DNA of 64,000 bases from contig NC_051074.1 in the NCBI RefSeq assembly GCF_004664715.2, forward strand, positions 20,108,558 to 20,172,557. The letters are read 5' to 3'. Source of the DNA: Peromyscus leucopus (Eukaryota > Chordata > Mammalia > Rodentia > Cricetidae). Both the position numbers and the translations under genes were made by a program. The notes under the pieces are model-generated. The model did no database searches and was not told the DNA's origin. It worked only from the letters and a program-made list of their open reading frames with translations. The first letter of the stretch is position 1, and each line of letters opens with the position of its first letter. Shown one piece after another: positions 55,960 through 64,000 of this stretch.

Positions 55960-56136
55960 TACGTATATGATTTGTGTGTGTGGATACGACATGTGTGTGT
56001 ATCAGTGCAAGCACAGTGTGGAGGTCAGTGGACAACTTTGGGGAGGTGGTTCTCACCTCAGTGGGCTCTGGGGATTGAACTTGGGTCATCAGGCTTTGAA
56101 GCAAGTGCTTTCATCTGCTAAGCCTTCTAGCTGGCC
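55960..56136 (-). mobile_element. B3 SINE
   Basis: TG-rich start, GTGTGGAGGTCAGTGGACAA, GGGGATTGAACTTGGGTCAT, CAGGCTTTGAAGCAAGTGCT and CTGCTAAGCCTTCTAGCTGG form a reversed B3 down to the tRNA-like head. Confidence 0.88.
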
Positions 56137-58289
56137 CAACATGGATTTTAATCAGAATGTCTTTCAGAAAGATTTGTCTTTGACTAGAATGAACAGTTTG
56201 GATACACTCCTTTGAGGCCCAGATAAGCCAGCCAGGGTACTTTGATGTGACAAGTGGCTGCCCTGGGAAGTTGTCATTTGGACTTTGCTTGAACAGACAA
56301 CGAGATTCATATCAGTGGGGTCACTGCCTGGAAGTGACCAGAGACTGGCACAGGGAACCAAGGGACAAGTGGAAGAAGAGACATAGCAAAGTGATAGAGT
56401 GGTCAGAGCTTTCTAGCTGGGACCCCAGGAGAGTCTTCAAGACACCCAGTGGGGGAGATGTCAGCTTGAACATGCACCATGCACAACAGTTTCATCAAAA
56501 CCAGACAGGCTGCCCCGATGTCGGAGAGCAGAAGCCAGTCACAGACCCTTTCCCCTCTTCCAGACCTTCAATGAGAAGGAGCAAATATGGGAGACGACGT
56601 AAGTATGCGGGTAACAGCTGTTTGCAGTTTTGTCTGTCACACCGAAATGAACATTTTAATGCTAATGTTAAGGTTGATCTAGAAGTTGGACTTTTAAAAC
56701 CTGAGAGAACGAGCCCATGGAGAGCATGTAAAGAACACTAAGGTAAAGAATAGCACTGTTTTCTCTTTGTATTCTACTGGGTTCCACCTTACAAACATCA
56801 GAACCGTATCAAAGGATGCCTACCTAGCCCGGGAGAAGCTGCCCCTTCAGGGAAATGTGTTTTCTTTGCTGAGCAGACTGTGCAGGTTTGCTCTGGGCAG
56901 AGCTGCTCAGGGAAATGCAGAAAGGGCCGAGGCCATCCTCAGCTTCTCCTCTGCAGCCCTCTCTGTCTCATCTTTAAATGAATATTGAGATAGCATGGAG
57001 CAAATACGGGATGGAGGGGTGCCAAAGTATCAATTATGTAATTTGGTCCAGCCCTGATCCAACATTTTTATTTCCTGGCTAGGTTAAGAAAGCAATTTTA
57101 GGAAATTCTAAATTGAATAGATTTGGAATAAGAAGGCGTGAAGCACTTCCTTTCCCAAACCTGGCTGCTCCTTAACTTGGGCCTTTAGAAACCTGCCAGG
57201 GGAATAAACGGGTACACATCTTATGTAATAATTATCAGAAATAATTTATCACTTTCTGAGTGAGCCATGGCTCCAATATTGCAGTGGATCATAGTTTATA
57301 ATTATGGTAAGTTTTAATGTTTGGAAGCAATGGAACTATAGCTCTACCTATATCTATACTTAGATCTATACCTATACTTATATCTATACTTATATCTATA
57401 TCTATGTATGTAGGTTTCATATGAAGACATGTTTGTCATATTTTCAAAGCTTTAAAAAAAAGCAGAACAATTTGCTATAATCAGGCCTCATTCAGTGGTT
57501 CTTAGCTTTGGAGAAAAGTTATTCAAAGTAAACATCTTTGGGTGATTCATGGCTAGAAAAGAGCTAGAGCACTGGGCTGCTAAAAATAGTGTGGAAGAAT
57601 TTCAAAGACCTTGTCATTCTCTTGACAGCCAATGAGAACGTCTTTGTATTCATTCTGTATAAGAAATATAGATGTTCAAAGATTGTTTTCTCAATTCCAG
57701 GGTTAGTACAGCTCTGATGAAACAGAAGCTGAATGTTGGAGCCCAAATTTCTTACAATGGTCTGTCCAATAAATGCCCCTAGACTGGGAATTTTCTTTAA
57801 TTTTTATGATACAGCACATGGAGTTTGAGAAATCATGAGGAGAATTCACAAGTATCCAAATGAATGAGGTTTAAAGCATTGTACTATAATTTATTCTTAA
57901 CAGGATAGTCTAATGGTGATAGACAAGGGAAATGGTCACGATTTCTAAGGCTTCAAGGGTTGTCTCTTAGCATATGAAGCCTTTCAAAATGTAAAGATGT
58001 CTGCTTAGTTGCCAGGCACAGAACACTCAAGCCTCAACAACCTGTTTTAGCGTTTTCCTCTGCACATTTATAAGCAGATAATCCACAGGATAGATAACTA
58101 ATTTGTGATGCATGAGGAAAAATTAGTGCATGCCATATGTTCACATGGATACCAATACAAATGCTGTTTGCAGAGTCTGGGCACCTGGAGAGTCTGGCCC
58201 ATGTCCTGAACTACTGGAGTAGTGGCTTTGGATTTCCTCCAACCTGGGACCAGTGATGAGGGTTGGGAGAGTTATCAGAACATGTCCTT
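56137..58289. other. Unique sequence with a short tandem repeat
   Basis: The 164-codon plus frame at 56247-56741 has no recognisable domain and its length is within chance. A TATCTATACT-type tandem repeat lies at 57343-57407. No gene called. Confidence 0.4.
57343..57407. repeat. TATCTATACT-type tandem repeat
   Basis: Irregular 6- and 12-base units (TATCTATACT, TATATC) repeated over 65 bases. Confidence 0.85.
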
Positions 58290-58420
58290 GATTTTTTTAG
58301 TGTTTTAATTAATTCTTTGATAATTTCATGCAATGTAGTTTAATTAGATTCACAACTCTCCTCGTACCTCCTCACAGATAAATACCCACCTCTCTGCCAC
58401 CCCTAACTTTGTGTCTTGAA
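58290..58420 (-). mobile_element. L1 3' end fragment
   Basis: TTTGATAATTTCATGCAATG, GATTCACAACTCTCCTC and CCACCCCTAACTTTGTGTC match the reversed old rodent L1 3'UTR also seen at 10106-10300. The B1 at 58439 follows. Confidence 0.55.
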
Positions 58421-58438
58421 AAGAAAAAAAAAATTCAA

Positions 58439-58588
58439 CCTGGGCAGTGGTGGCTCACACCTTTAATCCCAGCACTTGGGAGGCAGAGGCAGGTGGATCT
58501 CTGTGAGTTTGAGGCCAGCCTGGTCTACAGAGTGAGTTCCAGGACAGCCAGGGCTACACGGAGAAACTATCTCAAAAAATTAAAAAAA
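58439..58588 (+). mobile_element. B1 SINE
   Basis: CTGGGCAGTGGTGGCTCACA to CGGAGAAACTATCTC with GCAGAGGCAGGTGGATCTCT. Flanks AAAAATTCA (58429-58437 and 58665-58673) form a short duplication. Its A tail has become the GAAA repeat. Confidence 0.94.
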
Positions 58589-58589
58589 G

Positions 58590-58663
<74 letters not shown>

Positions 58664-58664
58664 G
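58589..58664. repeat. (GAAA)19 microsatellite
   Basis: Pure GAAA repeat of about 76 bases grown from the tail of the B1 at 58439. It yields a meaningless Lys/Glu/Arg-rich frame. Confidence 0.98.
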
Positions 58665-58673
58665 AAAAATTCA

Positions 58674-59868
58674 CCACTCTATTGACTCCAATATGCTGTA
58701 CATATACTTCTGGGTGTGGGGCCATTCACTGGACTGTGGTCAACATGCCTGGAGCTATATTCTTAAGTAAAGAAAACCCATTCTTCCTCTGCCAGAAGCC
58801 ATTAGCTCTTTATGGGTCAGGGCTCACGAACACCTTCCCGCTCCATGCTGGAATACTGACCATGGCTTGAGAGTGTATAGGTTTGGGGCAGGCAGTCACA
58901 GCTGCTGTGAGGTCGTGAGCACAGCAATCCTGTCATGTCCGGAAGATGCTGTTCACCCAAGTCCTCCCCAGTCTCTGGTCTTACAGTCTTAACCACCCTG
59001 TCTTCTTGGATGGTCCCTGAGCCTTGGGGACACACTGTGATACAGATGTCCCGTTTGCATCTGAGCACCCCATAGACACTTGTTCTTTGCACTTTGACCC
59101 GTTGTGAGTTTCTGCATTAGCCCCTGTGCACTGCACAGAGAAACTTCTCTGATGAAGTCTGAGATATGTACTAATACAGGGGGAGAGAGATGTGAATTCA
59201 GAGGCAACTTGACACAGTGTCCAGCTGACATGATAACAGCAGTCAGTTCACATCCGGGACCTGCGCATCCTCAGTTGTAAGGTGTTCTTCTCTGTCACCA
59301 GACAGACGGTGTTTGTAAGCCATACTTCACCTTCTGTCTTGCAGTCTTGGCTCCTCCTCTATCTCTCCGCAGTCGCTCTGGGCTTCTCTTAGGAGTCTTC
59401 TTTGGCTACCACTCTCTGCTCACAGGACCAAACCAACCCACAAACCATACTTTGCTGAGCTACACAAGAAGCCCAAGCCCATCAAACATGTCCTGCTTTG
59501 GTAGCTTTTCTGCAGACTTGCAGGATGGAAGGGAAAAGACAGAATAAAGGGCAGACAGCACATCAGGGCCATTCCTTCATTGCTGTTCACTTCGGATGCC
59601 TCGTGCCCTCCCGTGGTTCTCATCAGCCACATCCCCAAAGCTCTGCTCCTGAATGGGATACGCTTTCTTGCCTGAATCCCCTGGGTTAACTGTAGAAGAG
59701 TTTTTCTTTTTGAATCTGTTGTTTAAATTCATCCAGACAGTTTTATCATCAAGAAAATGCCTACCAGATCCCCTTGCTCCCTTCTGTCTGTCCGTCTTCC
59801 CCTCCATTTCTTCAGCATTGCCCTGTACCATTCATTTACATAAGTTAGTTAGACCTGCTTCTAAAGCA
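58674..59868. other. Unique sequence, nothing recognised
   Basis: No gene or repeat recognised; frames between 58817 and 59874 lack domains. Confidence 0.4.
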
Positions 59869-59878
59869 TCCTGAGTGA

Positions 59879-59984
59879 AGAGCCGGATGGTGGTGACATG
59901 TGCTTTTAATCCCAGACTGGTCTACAAAGCAGGTTCCAGGGCTGCACAAAGAAACCCCGTCTTGGGGAAGAAAAAAAAATCTGA
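59879..59984 (+). mobile_element. B1 SINE with internal deletion
   Basis: AGCCGGATGGTGGTGACATG, TTTTAATCCCAGACTGGTCT joins the 5' part to the 3' part, skipping the GGAGGCAGAGG..GAGGCCAGC section. Ends GAAACCCCGTCTTGG and A tail. Flanks TCCTGAGTGA and CCCTGAGTGA (59869, 59985) differ at one base. Confidence 0.88.
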
Positions 59985-59994
59985 CCCTGAGTGA

Positions 59995-60758
59995 TGGCCA
60001 AAATTTCCTTTCTTTCTTTAACTGCTTTGAAATAAAGCTTTTTTTTAACTTACAAAAGATTTAACAGAAAAAAATACTTTATATGAACATTTTAAATTTC
60101 CCTTAGTAATCAAATATACTAGAGTTTTTAAAATAAAAATAAGAAGGGGAAATGGACCCTTGAACTCTCATTAATAGGCTTTCCAGGGGAACAGAAGGAA
60201 AGAGTCTGAAGTTAATACAGACTATACGCAAATAGACTTAATCCTGCCCACAAAGGCTCCAAGATTTGTCCAAAGTGAGCTGAGATGGGCAGCACTGGTG
60301 TTATTCACATAACCATGGAAGGATTTTCCTAAGAGTTAAGTCATGGTTTTAAATTCATTGCTTCTTTTTATTTATGGAGCGAGAGTCAACACCCCTACTG
60401 TCCTGATGTTCTTTCTTTCTGTCATGTGATTAACAGGAACAACTTAATTGTACCTTCTTTTCAGCTGGGAAAAATCCATTGCTAATACATTAAATGTTTT
60501 ATTGTCTTGGTTTTCTCTACATAGGAGCAGCTCTCTAAATAGAATCTATCAATCAAGTTCAATGAAAGCTTGAGTTCAAAGCAATTTGCCACTTTTACCA
60601 AATGATCATTCGGAATTTGTGACAAAAGCTGTACCAGTAAGCCACATTTTCGTCTGGTCGTGAACAGTGACACATGTTCAAATGGGGAAATGGAGCAGGA
60701 TTCTAAAATTTTTGTCTGGCAGCCATCTTTGAGGAAACATTTTAACATTTTAAGGACA
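59995..60758. other. AT-rich unique sequence
   Basis: No gene or repeat recognised. Confidence 0.4.
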
Positions 60759-60772
60759 AGAGATATTTAAGA

Positions 60773-60916
60773 GCCGGGCAGTGATGGTGCACACCTTTAT
60801 TCCCAGCACTGTGAGTTTGAGGCCAGCCTGGTCTATAGAGTGAGATCCAGGACAGGTACCAAAACTACACAGAGAAACCCTGTCTTGAAAAGCAAACAAA
60901 CAAACAAAAAAACAAG
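60773..60916 (+). mobile_element. B1 SINE with internal deletion and 14-bp target duplication
   Basis: GCCGGGCAGTGATGGTGCAC, CCCAGCACTGTGAGTTTGAG (about 29 bases of the body missing), CACAGAGAAACCCTGTCTTG and (CAAA)n tail. AGAGATATTTAAGA flanks it at 60759-60772 and 60917-60930. Confidence 0.95.
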
Positions 60917-60995
60917 AGAGATATTTAAGAGACAAGTACCTATGTATGAGATATGGTTAGATATGAACGGTGGCATAGGAGTTGCCAGATAGAGC

Positions 60996-61378
60996 TGTAG
61001 GCAGAAGTTTCTGTTTCACCAGCAACACCCAAATACCTGGCAGTCGCTTCCCAAATAATTGACTTGGAGGCTTAATATTACTTATAAATGCTTGGCCAGT
61101 AGCTCAGGCTTATTACTGACTAGCTCTTACACTTAAATTAACCCATAATCCTTATCTATGTTTTGCCACGTGGCTTGGTACCTTTTTTCAGTACGACATC
61201 TCAATCTCACTTCCTCTGCATCTGACTGGTGTCTCTCCTGACTCTGCCCTCTCTCTTCCCACCATTCTCAGTTTGGCTTTCCCGCCTAACTTCCTGCCCA
61301 GCTACTAGCCTGTCAGCCTTTTATTAACTAATGAAAGTAATATATATTCATAGTGGAGAAAAGGATTGTTCCACAGCA
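60996..61378 (-). mobile_element. ERVK-type solo LTR with perfect 6-bp target duplication
   Basis: TGTAGGCAGAAG to GTTCCACAGCA, flanked by TAGAGC (60990-60995, 61379-61384). On plus it shows TTGGAGGCTTAATATTACTT, TGCTTGGCCAGTAGCTCAGG, TTAACCCATAATCC and TTAATAAAAGG in reverse. Same family as 29853-30204 and 1-186. Solo. Confidence 0.92.
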
Positions 61379-61384
61379 TAGAGC

Positions 61385-62012
61385 AGGTTATGTGTCTTTA
61401 CATAAGATAAAAGGCATTCTAGGAGGAAAATTATTATGAAGCACTATATTCTCAGTCAAAATGGAAGCTGGTGTGGATTAGACCTCACGCTGCTCTAATC
61501 CTGTGATTGATTATCTTGACTATCAAAGAACTGAGTCATGCAGATTTAAGGCATTCTGAAGTGCTCTGTAGGTTGCCATGGTAACTCCCCCAAAATGTAT
61601 TTTCCTATACTATTTAGGGGCATTTCCACTGTACGAATTGACAAATGGCCAATAGAGAAGGCTGCTCAGTTAGACCATGGTTCCCAGAGTAGCTTTGGTC
61701 AGATCTCTGAGGAAAAGATAGAGTTATTCATTACAGTACTTTGGGTTTTTCAAATGATATTGACATTCTTGACAAAATTTATGAAGTAGGTCAACACTAT
61801 GATTGCCCTCCTTATGTAGCCAAGAAAACAAAGGGTGCCCCAAAGTGTTTTCAGCACATAGATGATGACAATTAAGTTATCACAAATAAATTGTCCCTCG
61901 GTTTATTTTCAAAAACAAACTCTCATTTATTCACCATCTCCTAATGAAAAGGAAATATCTTTTTATCATTTATTTTTTACTTATATCTCTTCAAATAAAA
62001 TTAAAGCAAATC
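61385..62012. other. Unique sequence, nothing recognised
   Basis: No gene or repeat recognised; frames 61595-61789 and 61862-62152 lack a domain, and the second runs into the B1. Confidence 0.4.
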
Positions 62013-62118
62013 CACAATGGGCACAGTGTCTCATGCTTGAGAGGCTGAGGCAGGAGAATTGTCCTGAGGTTGAAGCCAACTTTGACTACTGGCTACCTAG
62101 TGATACCTTGTCTCAGAT
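62013..62118 (+). mobile_element. Old B1/PB1 SINE, 5'-region deleted
   Basis: GGGCACAGTGTCTCATGCTT, GAGAGGCTGAGGCAGGAGAA, GGTTGAAGCCAACTTTGACT and AGTGATACCTTGTCTCAG follow the B1/PB1 body, lacking the AATCCCAGCAC part. Confidence 0.75.
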
Positions 62119-62147
62119 CCCTTCTGTAATTAATCGCATCCATGAAC

Positions 62148-62182
<35 letters not shown>
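62148..62182. repeat. (AAT)n microsatellite
   Basis: About eleven AAT units. Confidence 0.96.
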
Positions 62183-62183
<1 letters not shown>

Positions 62184-62194
62184 CAATAAGATTT

Positions 62195-62330
62195 CTAAGT
62201 ATTGGACACTGGATATAAGTTAAGCACTATTCTAAAATTTTCCCCGTGACTTTTTTTCGCATAGCTATCCTGTGATGTAGATATTGTTATGTATTGTTAT
62301 AGCCATTTACAAGAAAAGTGTCTGAAGAGA
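62195..62330 (+). mobile_element. MIR SINE remnant
   Basis: GTATTGGACACTGGATATAA, AAGCACTATTCTAAAATTTT, ATCCTGTGATGTAGATATTG and AGCCATTTACAAGAAAAGTG follow the MIR 3' portion reversed to no extent, i.e. plus sense (GCACTGTTCTAAGCAC..CCTATGAGGTAGGTAC..CCATTTTACAGATG). Confidence 0.55.
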
Positions 62331-62337
62331 GAAATTT

Positions 62338-62502
62338 TGTTTTGCTTTGTCTTTTTGATTTTTTAAGTAGGGCTTCTCTGTGTAATAGTCCTGGCTGTCC
62401 TGGAACTCACTTTGTAGACCAGGCTGGCCTCAAACTCAGATATCTGCTTGCCTCTGTCTCCCAAGTGCTGGGATTAAAGGTGTGTGCAGCACCACTCAGC
62501 TA
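62338..62502 (-). mobile_element. B1 SINE
   Basis: Reversed B1: TTTTGATTTTTTAAGTAGGG, CTTCTCTGTGTAATAGTCCT, AGACCAGGCTGGCCTCAAAC, AGTGCTGGGATTAAAGGTGT, CAGCACCACTCAGCT. It sits just inside or next to the MIR at 62195. Confidence 0.92.
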
Positions 62503-62649
62503 ACAGAGATTCTTTAATTTGTTCATGTTTTTAAAGAGCAGGAACAACATTTGAAACCAGGTTGACTGAATGCCTAAACCCTCATGCTGGATCATTTTGA
62601 CACACTCTCTGTTGATGCATTTGCATCCGGTAGGCATCCGTCCTTGCAT

Positions 62650-62770
62650 ACTTTGAAGTAGTGGATTAAAACAATGAAATCCTGGGGCTAAGAAGCTCTG
62701 TGTTCAAACCCTGGCCACAGCAATTCGTAGCTACTACCCTCTCCAATGATTCAAAGGATTTCATGAGATC
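62650..62770 (+). mobile_element. MIR SINE remnant
   Basis: GGATTAAAACAATGAAATCC, GCTCTGTGTTCAAACCCTGG, CCACAGCAATTCGTAGCTAC and TTCATGAGATCAAATG follow the MIR order (GGGTTCAAATCCTGGCTC..CCACTTACTAGC..). Confidence 0.5.
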
Positions 62771-63009
62771 AAATGAAAAGGCAATCTTCAAGGTTTGGAA
62801 TGGAGGTGTAGACACATGGCCAACCCATCTCCCTAACCCTCAAGAAGAGTGGTTCTTACCCAACCTATTCTCCTCACTTCAAGGAATCAGCCTTTACAAA
62901 AGCCTTCCTTCAACAAATGCCTGCTGCATCTTACTGCCAAATCTATCCTAGGTGCTGCTGATTTAACCATCAACAGTACAGGTCAAACTCTTCTTCTTCA
63001 AGTGTTATT

Positions 63010-63130
63010 TTCCTGCTGTGACCTCCCAGGATGCCCCATTACTTACAGGATAAGGCTCAAACCTTGTGGCAAGGAACAGTTAAATATTTTGAGTGCCCTG
63101 CTTCAGCCATGGAGAATAGGTTACCATGTG
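63010..63130 (+). mobile_element. L2 LINE remnant
   Basis: TTACTTACAGGATAAGGCTC, AAACCTTGTGGCAAGGAACA and GAGTGCCCTGCTTCAGCCAT follow the L2 segment (GATAAAGTCCAAACTCC..AAGGCCCTCC..CCCAGCC). Confidence 0.5.
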
Positions 63131-64000
63131 GTCCAAAAGAGATACTGGAAATCCATGACTTGGGTAGGTAGGAGATGAGATAGAAGTGAAGGTGGAGAAA
63201 AGGTGCTAACAGCTTCTCAGGATCACAGACTAGAGCTCAGGGAAACGTGAATCCTGGCTCTGCTCAGGAGCTCTGTAAGCTCTCTGGTTCCCTGCTCTCC
63301 TGTAAGCTTCAGGAGGATGGGGCTGAATCATTCCCATCATAAAATCCCCATGTCCCAACCCAGGCCATATAGAAAGAGTTTAATGTGTGTTCCAATGAAA
63401 GGGTTTTAGCTGTCTAATCATCTGGGTCATTCATGTTTTTCCTCTAAAACCAAGTGAGATCCCCAGACATGATGGCTGTACCTGAGGACTCTTCCAAACA
63501 AAGATCCCAACCCTTACCCCAAATTACTGTGCATCTACTTTTTCTAACACTGTCAGGTAATTTGCATGCACATTTGTGTTTGTGATATGCTCGCTTAGAT
63601 CATTTAGTGGTTCTGAAGAAAATATGAGCAGCTCTATAATACCACACTTCAAAACTGTCCATTTTCTTAAACCCCTGGGAACAAAAGGCAGGGCAGAGCC
63701 TCAATCCACTATAATAAGACTGACCTGAGGTCCTGCAAACCTCCTTAGATACATTGGCACCCAAGAGGGAAGGGCTTTATAGTTCCTGACAAAGTTAGGA
63801 AGCTGGAGCTAGAAAAAAAATTGCATTTGCCAACCTGGAAACATTAAAGAAAGTTTGTTCTTTTGTACAATCATTTAGCAATAAGGTGAACCTTGCCAGC
63901 CAGATTTATTGGGATATTGGATTTTATGTTTCTTGTATCGAATAATATTTTTTACATTGTTTATGCCTAAATAAATCTGTCTTCTGTTTTACACCGCCCT
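63131..64000. other. Unique sequence to window end
   Basis: No gene or repeat recognised. An AATAAA occurs at 63970-63975 but no transcript is evident in front of it, so no 3' end is called. Confidence 0.4.

Noticed and set aside
56247..56741. 164-codon plus-strand open frame
   Set aside because: No domain or recognisable homology, and its length is within chance expectation.
58409..58870. 153-codon frame with Lys/Glu/Arg repeats
   Set aside because: It runs through a B1 and its (GAAA)n tail.
63970..63975. AATAAA near the right edge as a gene 3' end
   Set aside because: No exon or transcript signature upstream; hexamers like this are frequent in AT-rich DNA.

Overview
This window reads as a non-coding stretch of a rodent nuclear genome, most likely a cricetid (deer mouse, vole or hamster group). 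The young B1 SINEs carry the box read on the sense strand as AGGCGCAAAGCTACACAGAG, and they sit with B2, B3, B4 and ID SINEs, Lx-type L1 3' ends, rodent MaLR LTRs and long CA/TG microsatellites. The genus call is inference. I found no convincing protein-coding exon, rRNA, tRNA gene, CRISPR array or operon; the short open frames are what stop-codon statistics allow in 64 kb, and many lie inside repeats.

Layout. 0-11 kb: a partial ERVK-type LTR at the left edge, an L1 3' end and MaLR LTR (1.5-2.0 kb), a decayed L1 ORF2/3'UTR split by a MaLR LTR (5.0-7.4 kb), an ERVK-type solo LTR with a perfect 6-bp target duplication (9.7-10.1 kb), a B3 and a MIR. 11-17.5 kb: a repeat-poor interval broken by one Lx 3'UTR (12.5-13.1 kb). 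The 13.1-17.5 kb part is the best candidate here for conserved regulatory DNA. 17.5-26.7 kb: a dense L1 graveyard in which L1 fragments are broken by LTR, B1, B2, B3 and ID insertions and one L1 shows a twin-priming-like inversion. 27.2-28.3 kb: a three-level nest, with a B4 SINE split by a MaLR LTR, itself split by a short L1 that appears to have carried a 3'-transduced flank. 28-39 kb: mostly unique sequence with ancient MER5A, L2, MIR and MLT1 remnants, two L1 3' ends, one solo LTR and a B4 with a TG tail. 39-50 kb: B1 copies, MaLR LTRs and three copies of an LTR type that carries B1-like modules inside it. 50-64 kb: an unexplained 2.5-kb block (50.5-53.0 kb), a four-copy 14-bp minisatellite with ETS-like cores (55.1 kb), further B1/B3/L1 pieces, another solo LTR and ancient MIR/L2 fragments.

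There is no gene set working together. The useful content is insertion history: five solo LTRs or SINE clusters can be ordered by nesting and by intact target-site duplications. Family names were assigned by recognition from memory; edges without a stated duplication are good to roughly 10-30 bases.
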